Source: Promethearchaeota archaeon
GTDB lineage: Archaea > Asgardarchaeota > Lokiarchaeia > Sigyniarchaeales > SOKP01
NCBI GenBank assembly: GCA_019058135.1
Contig: JAHLWE010000042.1
Coordinates: 1 to 9,316, forward strand
Direction of reading: 5' to 3'
DNA length: 9,316 bases
Below the pieces are notes generated by a model. The model was given only the letters and a program-made list of their open reading frames with translations, searched no databases and was not told the origin of the DNA. Position 1 is the stretch's first letter, and each line of letters opens with the position of its first letter. A program made the translations under genes and the position numbers. Shown piece by piece: positions 1 to 6,932 of this stretch.

Positions 1-273
1 AATACGTTCTTGAACAGCATGGTAAAATCCAAATCTACAGGGTCAACAATCTATAGCCATAACTAATGTATCCGCTCCCTTTTTAATCGCACTTACAAAA
101 TCTCCAAGTGTTGGCTTAAAAGGGAAACATACAAACTCCGGAGAGTGTTTGACGCCAATCTTGACAGCTTCTCTATTTGTGGGGTCAGGTAATACAACTT
201 TTACACCCATACACTCAATGAGAGTCTTGAAAGCAGGCCAACTATACCCCATGTTTGGAAATGATACTATCAT
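1..273 (-). CDS. 2-hydroxyacyl-CoA dehydratase/activase-related protein (COG3580-like), N-terminal part, candidate selenoprotein
   Basis: The gene starts at ATG 271-273 and runs off the left edge, so 91 codons are visible. The N-terminus (FPNMGYSWPAFKTLIE, then GVKHSPEFVCFPFK and KGADTLVMAIDC) matches, from memory, the start of COG3580-type proteins, which travel with DUF2229 proteins and ATP-dependent activases and are thought to carry Cys-ligated Fe-S clusters. The frame meets TGA at 43-45, but translation beyond it continues with PCRFGFYHAVQERI, the expected family motif (PCR-x-G-[YF]-Y). The gene is therefore best read through the TGA as C-Sec-P-C-R. Relatives I remember have Gly at this position. 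A GAGGAG lies 13 bases before the ATG, yet the TATA box implies a leaderless transcript. The upstream minus-strand neighbour is a DUF2229 protein of the same superfamily. A nonsense mutation or sequencing error is the alternative. Family is fairly sure; substrate and reaction are unknown. Confidence 0.75.
43..45 (-). other. In-frame TGA, candidate selenocysteine codon
   Basis: The TGA interrupts an otherwise conserved frame between ...MAIDC and PCRFGFY. TGA is the ordinary terminator of at least two other genes here (stops at 3360-3362 and 6015-6017), so genome-wide reassignment is unlikely. I see no strong hairpin immediately 3' of the codon as a bacterial SECIS would need. Archaeal SECIS elements usually lie in the 3' UTR, which is outside the window. 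Confidence 0.6.
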
Positions 274-296
274 TAAATTCTTATTACTCCTCTTCT

Positions 297-306
297 ATTT
301 TTATAC
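297..306 (-). promoter_or_regulatory. TATA box of the candidate selenoprotein gene
   Basis: On the minus strand this reads TATAAAAATA. Its centre lies about 28 bases before the ATG at 273, which would place transcription start almost at the start codon. The gene can therefore be transcribed separately from the upstream DUF2229 gene. Confidence 0.4.
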
Positions 307-467
307 TTTGATTCCGTAGCTCTAAGATTTATATCTATTAGACTTAATTTTCTCGAGTTTTTTAATATTTAAATGCAAACGTATTTTCTCAAATAACTTT
401 CTATACAAATAGGTAAGATCATATAAAAAAATTATGAATTATTTCATATTTTTAGAATTCTTATAAA

Positions 468-493
468 ATGGCGCTTTAAATTTAAAAAGCCAT
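468..493. terminator. Imperfect hairpin downstream of the DUF2229 gene, possible terminator
   Basis: ATGGC (468-472) pairs with GCCAT (489-493) around the palindrome TTTAAATTTAAA (475-486), with two mismatched positions on each side. It is followed by six T residues on the plus strand and by TTTAT on the minus strand. It lies 40 bases past the stop of the minus-strand gene at 533. The remainder of the gap 274-532 is AT-rich, and I see no gene in it. Confidence 0.3.
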
Positions 494-532
494 AAATTTT
501 TTGCTTATAAATTTATTTCCCTTCGTTTTTTT

Positions 533-1651
533 CTATGCTTCTTCAAAGATTTTTAAATCTTGCTTTTCTTTCATTTCATCTAGTTTTCTTTTTTTCCGTT
601 TAATCATTTCAACGAAACTTTCAATTCTTGTAAGCAGTCCAGCTTCACCTGTATGTTCATCCATTATTATCTGCAAGAAAGGAAGCCTAATTACCTTCAT
701 ATCCCTCATAATTAACTCAGCTATAAGGCTGTCGGGGCCACACGCAAAGCTGATTAGAAATATAACTCCGTCAATCTCATTACGTCCTTGGACTAGAAAA
801 TATCTAATTGCAGCTAAAATCTCGTCTTCATGAAGCCAATATGGTCTAAATTGCTTATTAATAATTACTGGCTCCTTGAATAGAATTTCTGGTAAATTCT
901 CAATAGTTAGCACATCTACTCCATGTCTAGTTAGTTTTTTCTGGAAGTCTAAATTCACGAATGTATCAAAAATATTATATCCATGCCCAAGTAGGAGGAA
1001 TTTAATATTTTTGGGGGTTTTCTTTTTAAGCATTTTAAATGGTTTGTCTTTTTCTACTAGTTTTAATGCATATCCAACGGGAGTCCCTTTTCTTAAGAAG
1101 TCTTGATATTGTTTATGGTATTTTTTAGCTTTTTCATATGCCTGTAAAGCTTCGCGTTGTCCTTTTCCAAGTGTTTTAGCAAGCGAAATGATTGAATTTG
1201 AGATTGGATTTTCTTTTACATTAATAGTAAAGGTTAAAATTTTGGGGATATTTGGCAAGGTTCTAATAACGTCGGGGAGTGATAAAAACTTAGGACAGTA
1301 ATATCCCTCTACTCGCTCGGATACGTATCGTGGGACAAAAACATAATCCAATTCGGGATGTTCTCTAATTAAATATAACATATGCCCATAATATACTTTT
1401 ACAGGCAAGCAAAGTTCCCCAAATCCTTGAAATGCCCCTTCTTCAACTATTTGCTTGTTAGTGTGAGGGCTAAGTATGAGTACGCAACTTAACTCTTCCA
1501 ATAATTTTTTCCAAAAAGGAAAAAACCTATAAAAATGAAGAGCTCGGGGAATGCCCACTTTAATTTTCGATTTCTTGTCATATCGATAGGATTTCAATGC
1601 ATCTTTTAAATGTTTTAGTTCTCGTTGGTTTATCGTTTTCTTCGACTGCAT
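533..1651 (-). CDS. DUF2229 (CoA activase-associated) iron-sulfur protein
   Basis: This 372-residue protein has the DUF2229 signature near the N-terminus (KVGIPRALHFYRFFPFW, residues 31-47), then GELCLPVK (C81) and YYCPKF (C119). The C-terminal half has SFACGPDS (C304) and DEHTGEAGLLTRIE (331-344). Three well-spaced conserved Cys fit the cluster-ligating pattern of the HgdB/BcrB-like superfamily, whose members bind [4Fe-4S] or double-cubane clusters and are reduced by an ATP-driven activase. In many bacteria this domain is part of a giant fusion with the activase; here it is free-standing, with a second subunit-like gene at 1-273. It starts 23 bases after the acyltransferase stop. A GAGGT lies about 13 bases upstream of the ATG, a rather long spacing. 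The C-terminal 25 residues are Lys/Glu-rich and probably helical. The true substrate is unknown; it may be a reductase rather than a dehydratase. Confidence 0.8.
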   Translation of the reverse strand: MQSKKTINQRELKHLKDALKSYRYDKKSKIKVGIPRALHFYRFFPFWKKLLEELSCVLILSPHTNKQIVEEGAFQGFGELCLPVKVYYGHMLYLIREHPELDYVFVPRYVSERVEGYYCPKFLSLPDVIRTLPNIPKILTFTINVKENPISNSIISLAKTLGKGQREALQAYEKAKKYHKQYQDFLRKGTPVGYALKLVEKDKPFKMLKKKTPKNIKFLLLGHGYNIFDTFVNLDFQKKLTRHGVDVLTIENLPEILFKEPVIINKQFRPYWLHEDEILAAIRYFLVQGRNEIDGVIFLISFACGPDSLIAELIMRDMKVIRLPFLQIIMDEHTGEAGLLTRIESFVEMIKRKKRKLDEMKEKQDLKIFEEA

Positions 1652-1674
1652 TCTGGCTGAAAACCTCGAAACAC

Positions 1675-3348
1675 TTACAGACTTGGTGAGTTGTAAACTT
1701 GTAAATCCTTAATTCGAGCCATCATCTTACTTGTTAAATCCTTTAACACTTCAAATGATGGCATTTCTTGTGCGTCCCAATATTTTGCATGTTCCATAAA
1801 AGGTTCTCCCGCTTTCAATACACATGCTTTACCGAAATTGAGCATTTTAGCGTGTTTAGGGTATATATTTTCAGTACCGGTTATTCCAACTGGAATAATT
1901 GGAACTTTTGCGTCTATTGCTAATCGAACACATCCTGTATGACCTTCTAAAAGTTGACCATTACCAGGATTTGTGGTTCCCTCCGGATATGTACATACAA
2001 GTTGTTCCGCTTCTAGCAGTTCTCTAGCATGAAGATAACACTCTACATCATGCTCACCTCGTTTAAGAGGGAAAGCATGATGATTCCTAACCCATGCATT
2101 TACAATCGGAACTCTAAAGAGTGATTGTTTAGACATTTGATATAATATTCGTTTTGGTTTTTGCGTAATAGCTGTAGCAATCATAATTACATCCCATTCA
2201 GAATTATGGCTTGGAGCGATCACGGCGCCTCCTTCTTTTGGAATATATTTATCGAAGTCAATGGTTTTATATGGAATTAATGTATTGCACAATTGATGCA
2301 CGAGATTTCCAGAAAACATTTGTATTGCTTCTTGAAAGTGTGTTCGCAAATCAAACACTTCTAAAGCTCTCAAAAATCCATACCATGTATCATCGATTAA
2401 TTTTAGAATTTTTTTAGCAGTAGATTTGGGTTTTAACAAACTTTTTAATGCATCATTTTTTTGGAATTTTATCATTTCTGATAGATCTCCTATAGAGAGC
2501 TCAGGATCTTTCTCTAATCCCTTGCTATACCCCATTTCAATTAGATCCTTGATTTTTTCTCTGAGTTCAGCAGATAATTTCTTGCTATCTGGATAGCTGA
2601 GTTCTTTTCCATAGTAATCAGTGTAATATATTGGTTTTCCAATGCGAACAAGCACTTGTGTAGGTTTCATTAATAATTTACCCTTAGCCAAAGCACCAGC
2701 GGTTCCTAATACGCAAGCTGGAACAATTGGGCAACCTGTTTCTACCGCTAATCGAACTGTACCTGTATGAAATTCTTCTTTGAGAATACCGTCATATGAA
2801 CGAGTTCCTTCTGGAAACATACCTAAGTATTCACCGTTTAAAATAATCTTTTTTGCTGTATTATAAGCTTTCAAATCTTGCTCCCCACGACGTAAGGGGA
2901 AAGCTCCAAGATTTGTAAAGAGTGTTGTTACTAATGGTGTTTCAAAATTTTCAATTTTACTCATCCAACGAGTTCGTCTCTGGATGGCTGAACTGACAAA
3001 GAAAGGATCTAAATGTGAAACATGATTTGATGCAACTATTCCGCCACCGTAATCTGGAAACATTTCTCCTTCAACTCGCATATTCCAATACATTCGACAA
3101 ATATTTCGAATTATTGGAAATGCACCCCAATAAAACAGTCTATCGGTTTTATCTAAAAGATCAAATGTTCCGAAAAATTTCCTAATCAGCCTATTTAAAG
3201 GATCAATCGGATTATATTTCAAGATAAAATTAAGTATCTCTTGAAATTGTTTTGAAGCGCCAGAAACATGCTTCTTCTCCTCTTCAATTTCTTTTATTTT
3301 AGTTGTTTGTATAGACAAACTTTCGAAATCGATTTCTTCCATTTCCAT
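1675..3348 (-). CDS. Tandem PlsC-like (LPLAT) acyltransferase, two domains
   Basis: The 557-residue protein contains two complete lysophospholipid acyltransferase domains. Domain 1 has motif I HVSHLD (H109, D114), motif II FPLRRGE (150-156), motif III FPEGTRS (178-184) and motif IV IVPA (208-211). Domain 2 has HNSEWD (H381, D386), FPLKRGE (426-432), YPEGTT (454-459) and IIPV (484-487). Single-domain PlsC is about 240 residues, so this is a duplication or fusion. Both domains keep the HX4D catalytic pair, but domain 2 has Thr459 where EGTR normally supplies a phosphate-binding Arg. The family transfers acyl groups from acyl-ACP or acyl-CoA to glycerol-phosphate lipids at the membrane face. The first 70 residues are charged and lack a clear signal peptide. 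The gene follows a HAD phosphatase by 11 bases, suggesting paired lipid-phosphate chemistry (inferred). The start is fixed by the GAGGT at 3357-3361. Confidence 0.88.
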   Translation of the reverse strand: MEMEEIDFESLSIQTTKIKEIEEEKKHVSGASKQFQEILNFILKYNPIDPLNRLIRKFFGTFDLLDKTDRLFYWGAFPIIRNICRMYWNMRVEGEMFPDYGGGIVASNHVSHLDPFFVSSAIQRRTRWMSKIENFETPLVTTLFTNLGAFPLRRGEQDLKAYNTAKKIILNGEYLGMFPEGTRSYDGILKEEFHTGTVRLAVETGCPIVPACVLGTAGALAKGKLLMKPTQVLVRIGKPIYYTDYYGKELSYPDSKKLSAELREKIKDLIEMGYSKGLEKDPELSIGDLSEMIKFQKNDALKSLLKPKSTAKKILKLIDDTWYGFLRALEVFDLRTHFQEAIQMFSGNLVHQLCNTLIPYKTIDFDKYIPKEGGAVIAPSHNSEWDVIMIATAITQKPKRILYQMSKQSLFRVPIVNAWVRNHHAFPLKRGEHDVECYLHARELLEAEQLVCTYPEGTTNPGNGQLLEGHTGCVRLAIDAKVPIIPVGITGTENIYPKHAKMLNFGKACVLKAGEPFMEHAKYWDAQEMPSFEVLKDLTSKMMARIKDLQVYNSPSL

Positions 3349-3356
3349 TTTTTATT

Positions 3357-3361
3357 ACCTC
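3357..3361 (-). promoter_or_regulatory. Shine-Dalgarno of the acyltransferase gene, overlapping the HAD stop
   Basis: On the minus strand GAGGT sits 8 bases before the ATG and shares bases with the TGA stop of the phosphatase gene (3360-3362). This indicates translational coupling inside an operon. Confidence 0.6.
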
Positions 3362-4151
3362 ATAATGATTCTGTTTTTAACTTTTTATGAGCTTGAGATT
3401 TAGTAATGCGACCATTATCGACTCCAAGTAAAGGAAGGATATCAACTATTGATTCTAATAATAAATCTGGCTCGTATTTAGCTAAAAGTTCCCTTGTACA
3501 AAGACCACTTGATACTCCTATTGTCCAGAAACCTGCTTTCTTACCTGCTTCAATATCTGTAGGCATATCTCCAATAACAATAAAATCCTCTTTATTGTAG
3601 GATTTATAATGATTCAAGGGAGGTTCAACACTTGCAGGGTCTGGTTTTAATGCTGGGAGCTTATCTTGGCCATAAATATCTAAAAAGTAACTCTCAAGTT
3701 CTTCCCGCTTTAAATGGCGTAAGATGCTTTCTGTAATATTATGTGAAATAATAAAAAGATCACAATGTTTTGAGAGAGTTTCTAAAAGTAATTTTGAACC
3801 TATATGAAATTTAGCTTCTTTTGAAAATTCTTGATATTTAGCAAATATTTCTATTGCAATTCGTAATTTTTTTAATAGTCGGTAATTTTCAAGTACAGTA
3901 ACATATTTAAAAATGCTATAAGATTGGAGTATTATTTGGGACATTGGATATCCTTGAACTGATTCTAAAATTGCGCCGATTTCTTGTAATGAAACATCCA
4001 TATTTGCATTAATAGAGCGCTTATTGAAAACCTCAGTCACTGCTTCATGTAGAGGTTCTCTAACGTCAAGGAGCACTCCATCAAAATCAAATATAACTCC
4101 CTTAATGTTATGCCTTTGAAGTCGTTCAATGAGTTCTTGGTCGCGTTTCAT
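3360..4151 (-). CDS. HAD-family phosphatase (phosphoglycolate phosphatase-like)
   Basis: The 263-residue protein shows all four HAD motifs. Motif I is FDFDGVLLD, with nucleophile D22 and general acid D24. Motif II is IISHN (S136). Motif III is the Lys region ALKPDP (K169). Motif IV is IGDMPTDIEAGKKAG (D195, D199). The helical insert between motif I and motif II (about residues 35-110) is a C1-type cap, as in Gph and beta-phosphoglucomutase relatives. Such enzymes hydrolyse small phosphomonoesters with Mg2+; the substrate cannot be read from sequence. Being first in an apparent operon with an acyltransferase suggests a glycerol-phosphate or lipid-phosphate substrate, which is inference only. 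A TATA-like element about 30 bases upstream implies a nearly leaderless mRNA, and no Shine-Dalgarno is seen. The C-terminal 20 residues beyond the fold are basic. Confidence 0.85.
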   Translation of the reverse strand: MKRDQELIERLQRHNIKGVIFDFDGVLLDVREPLHEAVTEVFNKRSINANMDVSLQEIGAILESVQGYPMSQIILQSYSIFKYVTVLENYRLLKKLRIAIEIFAKYQEFSKEAKFHIGSKLLLETLSKHCDLFIISHNITESILRHLKREELESYFLDIYGQDKLPALKPDPASVEPPLNHYKSYNKEDFIVIGDMPTDIEAGKKAGFWTIGVSSGLCTRELLAKYEPDLLLESIVDILPLLGVDNGRITKSQAHKKLKTESL

Positions 4152-4176
4152 TATTTGTTTTTCTCTATTTTGAGAA

Positions 4177-4186
4177 ATTTATTAAA
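4177..4186 (-). promoter_or_regulatory. TATA-like element of the HAD-acyltransferase-DUF2229 operon
   Basis: It reads TTTAATAAAT on the minus strand, centred about 30 bases before the ATG at 4151. The predicted transcription start falls a few bases before the ATG, so the leader would be very short. Surrounding AT richness limits confidence. Confidence 0.35.
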
Positions 4187-4520
4187 AAATTTGCAAATTT
4201 TTATTAAAATCTAGCCTTGGAACTGGCTAAATTAATTCAAATAATAACTTATTTGTATAAGATGTTATTTTAATATTTTCATCTTAAACAGAATTTTAAT
4301 AGTATTATATTAAAAAACATCGGATTTAATCAATATTTATTAATCTTAATCCTAATAAGGAGGTTGGAAATATATCTAATCAACTTTTGTAAAATGAGAT
4401 GACTTCCTGAGAGAATACTGGACTTCCATGATAATGAAAGATATATATTAAATGACTACTATAGATCTAAAAAAATATTTCAAAAATTTATTGAATAAAC
4501 TTCTAAAAAAAGAAGGGTGA
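4187..4520. other. AT-rich intergenic stretch with orphan Shine-Dalgarno and possible ORF remnant
   Basis: No convincing gene or RNA is present. A small inverted repeat TAGCC/GGCTA lies near 4212-4228. A near-perfect AAGGAGGT is at 4357-4364 with no suitably placed start. Behind it, one plus-strand frame reads from TTG 4364 to an in-frame TGA at 4400-4402 and then on to TAA 4496-4498; the part after the TGA (LPERILDFHDNERYIL...) is protein-like in composition. An ATATATATTAA at 4441-4451 could be the TATA box of the next gene, giving a transcript start near 4470. Confidence 0.35.
4515..4520 (+). promoter_or_regulatory. GGGTGA, possible ribosome binding site of the 481-residue protein
   Basis: It complements the 16S tail as GGTGA and sits just before the point where the coding frame opens (4521). 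No ATG, GTG or TTG follows at normal spacing in frame. The first in-frame candidates are ATA at 4530 and the much later TTG at 4572. Confidence 0.35.
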
Positions 4521-4571
4521 AAAGTAAAAATAACATTAGAATTCAAGATTAATGAATATATCACTCTTAAA

Positions 4572-6017
4572 TTGGAAAATAATAGGACTATCATTTATGT
4601 CAAAGGAGTAAAATTTAATCAATGTAAATATCTTTTATTTAATATTCCAATTCACGAGATCCAATCATTTAATGAGATTAAATCCATCGATGAAGCAGCA
4701 GAGAAATTGAATAATCCATTTGAAGTATTTGATCAAATAAAAGTTAAAATTCCGGCTGAAACCGAATTTTGGGGTCATTGTTCCAATCTACAAGCTTGGG
4801 CTGAAAATAATTATGATTCACGTTTATTACATAGAAACATGGCTTTTCCTTTACTAAAAAAATTAGTTCAAGAGGGGGATCATATTGCAAAAAAAGTTTT
4901 TAAAGAAGAAATCGCTAAACGAATAGCAAGTGGTCATCCTTCAGTAATTTCCTTTTTAGTTAAAAGACGATACTTAGATTTTATCAATAGAGAAGAATTA
5001 GAAGCCCTAGTTCTTGATCCGAACTTGGATATACTTAAAGTGTTACTTAAAATTTTTAATAGAGAATCCGATTTATTTAAAAGATATCTTATTCAAAACC
5101 TATTAAAAATTGGAATCTCATTATTCAATTTATTAAAAGAAGAAATTGAAATAATTGATAGACTTAATCAATCTTCTATTCTTTATGATCTCATAGGGTG
5201 GGGTTATTTTGATTATCTAAATGAGGACGAGATGAGATTATTAATAGATGAAAAAAATTCAAGTTTAAAAAACAAATTGGCAATTTTTGTAAAAAAAATA
5301 TTAATTAAATCATTAGATGATAAAGATTCAAATACTTTAAATTCTGTTATAAGATTTACTAAAAAGATCGAATTCATACCAGAAAATCTTATCAAAAATG
5401 AACTTACGAGAATGATTGAAAATATCGATTTCGATCAATTTTGTTTCTTATTATCTGAAAATATTTTTGAAGATTTTTCTAAAGAAATTTTAGAATCTTT
5501 GGTAATTAATACCTCCTCAAATTCGAAATTAATTAGAAATTTCATTGAAGCACTGAAAAGAGAAAATAAAGTAATTAAAAGAAGAATAGGTCAAATTTTT
5601 AAAAAAATCAAATTAAAAGCATTCAAAATATTAGATACTGAGATTAAGATAATGACCAAACAAGAAAAAGTATTTTTTTTATATGATATTATTGATAGTG
5701 GTTATTTTAATTGCTTAGAGCATGATGAAATGAAACATTTTTTAAGTAATATCAATCGAGAAGCAATTAAAAAAATGATAAAATTTTCAATTAATAACTC
5801 TATAGAAGCGTTTGATAATTTGGATTTTGAGGCTATGTATTTAGCTGAACGTAATTTAAGAAGAATATTGTTAATAGCTAAAGATTTAATGAAAGAAGAA
5901 ATCAGAACTTGTACAAATAAGAAAGATATTAAAATTATTTCTTATTTCCTTGAAAATGAGTTTTTAGAATTATTTACTAAAGAAGAATTGGCTGGATTCA
6001 AATTAAATAATGGTTGA
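4572..6017 (+). CDS. Helical repeat protein of an apparently Asgard-specific family, start uncertain
   Basis: Called from TTG 4572 it has 481 residues. The frame is open and family-like back to 4521 (KVKITLEFKINEYITLKL precedes LENN), so about 17 more N-terminal residues are probably translated. The N-terminal domain includes QCKYLLFNIP (17-26), ESIDEAAEKL-like text (38-46) and EFWGHCSNLQAW (65-76), which I recall as a recurrent head in Lokiarchaeal proteins. The rest is all-helical and repetitive: YLDFINREELEAL (134-146), YFDYLNEDEMRLL (212-224), IFEDFSKEILESL (298-310), YFNCLEHDEMKHF (378-390) and FLELFTKEELAGF (464-476) recur about every 80 residues, suggesting an alpha-solenoid. No signal peptide, membrane segment or catalytic motif is visible. 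Base composition is far more AT-rich than the flanking blocks. The function is unknown; a protein-binding scaffold would fit. Confidence 0.75.
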   Translation: MENNRTIIYVKGVKFNQCKYLLFNIPIHEIQSFNEIKSIDEAAEKLNNPFEVFDQIKVKIPAETEFWGHCSNLQAWAENNYDSRLLHRNMAFPLLKKLVQEGDHIAKKVFKEEIAKRIASGHPSVISFLVKRRYLDFINREELEALVLDPNLDILKVLLKIFNRESDLFKRYLIQNLLKIGISLFNLLKEEIEIIDRLNQSSILYDLIGWGYFDYLNEDEMRLLIDEKNSSLKNKLAIFVKKILIKSLDDKDSNTLNSVIRFTKKIEFIPENLIKNELTRMIENIDFDQFCFLLSENIFEDFSKEILESLVINTSSNSKLIRNFIEALKRENKVIKRRIGQIFKKIKLKAFKILDTEIKIMTKQEKVFFLYDIIDSGYFNCLEHDEMKHFLSNINREAIKKMIKFSINNSIEAFDNLDFEAMYLAERNLRRILLIAKDLMKEEIRTCTNKKDIKIISYFLENEFLELFTKEELAGFKLNNG

Positions 6018-6030
6018 TTGAAATCTAAAT

Positions 6031-6053
6031 AATTCAAATAAAGAATTTGAATT
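6031..6053. terminator. Perfect 9-bp stem-loop between convergent genes
   Basis: AATTCAAAT (6031-6039) pairs exactly with ATTTGAATT (6045-6053) around the loop AAAGA. It lies 14 bases after the plus-strand stop and 33 bases after the minus-strand stop, a natural place for a shared bidirectional terminator. No long T-run follows on either strand. Confidence 0.4.
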
Positions 6054-6085
6054 CAAGGATCTAAATAAAATGGGAAAAAAATAAA

Positions 6086-6928
6086 TTAACGATTCGTAAT
6101 TTCCTTAATTGTATTGATTAAAGTATTCTCTTCATATCTTTTAAACAAAATATCAAAATGTGAGGATATAATATTGGCAAACATCGACCCTTTATTCCTA
6201 ACCTTTAAATATGGAACATATCCCCCCAAACAAATTTGGTCTCTTTTATGAATTGGATCTTCATCTATACCAGAAGTGCGACCTGAATGGTAATTTTCAA
6301 TAAATGTATAATCTCGTGTTTGGACAAGGTAGCAACTCAATGGTTCATCGGCAAATCGAACATCAAAATGGTTTTTAACTCTTTTTCTCTCTTTTTCCGT
6401 TTTTTTTGAAGGATTATTTAGCTCCCGAGCGACATTTAATATATCAATATAAAGCTGAGATTCAGATTTCTCAATTTTTCCCTGTTCAATCTCAATACGA
6501 AAATTTGCTGCACGAGAACGTGGATTTAAAATAATTATTTTATAATATACATCAAAATCATCAATAGATTTAGAGATAATAGGATGAAAAATGCCATTTC
6601 TTAAAAAAAAATCTTTCAATGAAATCCCTATCATACAGATGGTAGAATGATCAACATAAAAAGCCTCTTCATATGCCCTTCTTAACCTTTCAATTTCATT
6701 AGGATTTCTGCGATATGAAAAAATATCATCTAGATTTATAGCATTAACCTTTTCAATCCATTTATGTTCTTCTTCTTGTTGATATAAATAAAAAGCCTTA
6801 CTAATTTCCTTTGCTAAATGCTTTCCAGTAATTTTTCCATTTTTTTTAGTAAGTATAAAACTTCTAAATTGATTATAATCTTCTTCATAAACAGGAATTG
6901 TTTTACGTGTATATTTTCTATCGGACAT
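6086..6928 (-). CDS. Putative DNA-binding protein with DUF5919/PLD-like C-terminal domain
   Basis: This 280-residue protein begins with a basic block (RKTIPVYEEDYNQFRSFI, then GKHLAKEISKAFYLY, residues 8-49) that resembles a ribbon-helix-helix-type DNA-binding head of plasmid and archaeal regulators. A charged helix follows, then a C-terminal alpha/beta domain: MIGISLKDFF (99-108), IIILNPRSRAANFR (131-144), FADEPLSCYLVQTRDYTFIENYH (192-214) and LGGYVPYLKV (234-243). This pattern matches my memory of DUF5919/PLD-superfamily sensor-like domains. The HxKxxxxD catalytic motif is absent, so nuclease activity is not expected. It starts at ATG 6926-6928 with AGGTGA 4 bases upstream. A palindrome-rich region lies between it and the divergent small gene, so autoregulation is plausible. 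Family assignment is tentative. Confidence 0.6.
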   Translation of the reverse strand: MSDRKYTRKTIPVYEEDYNQFRSFILTKKNGKITGKHLAKEISKAFYLYQQEEEHKWIEKVNAINLDDIFSYRRNPNEIERLRRAYEEAFYVDHSTICMIGISLKDFFLRNGIFHPIISKSIDDFDVYYKIIILNPRSRAANFRIEIEQGKIEKSESQLYIDILNVARELNNPSKKTEKERKRVKNHFDVRFADEPLSCYLVQTRDYTFIENYHSGRTSGIDEDPIHKRDQICLGGYVPYLKVRNKGSMFANIISSHFDILFKRYEENTLINTIKEITNR

Positions 6929-6932
6929 AAAA

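Noticed and set aside
43..45. Genome-wide reassignment of TGA to Trp
   Set aside because: TGA ends the HAD gene (3360-3362) and the 481-residue gene (6015-6017), and Trp is encoded by TGG throughout.
501..833. Plus-strand open frame (110 codons) opposite the DUF2229 gene
   Set aside because: Ser/Ile/Phe-rich translation typical of an antisense shadow; the minus-strand gene has clear family motifs.
876..1106. Plus-strand open frame opposite the DUF2229 gene
   Set aside because: Antisense shadow with low-complexity composition and no ribosome site or family resemblance.
2211..2417. Plus-strand open frame within the acyltransferase gene
   Set aside because: Lies over the second PlsC domain, whose motifs are intact on the other strand.
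3406..3600. Plus-strand open frame within the HAD gene
   Set aside because: Covers HAD motif IV on the opposite strand; no independent support.
4391..4440. C/D box sRNA-like text (GAGATGA, CTGA, TGATAATGA)
   Set aside because: Only 4 bases separate the supposed C and D' boxes and no final D box or terminal stem is present.
5213..5395. Minus-strand open frame within the 481-residue gene
   Set aside because: Overlaps a repeat unit of the real gene; composition is that of an AT-rich antisense.
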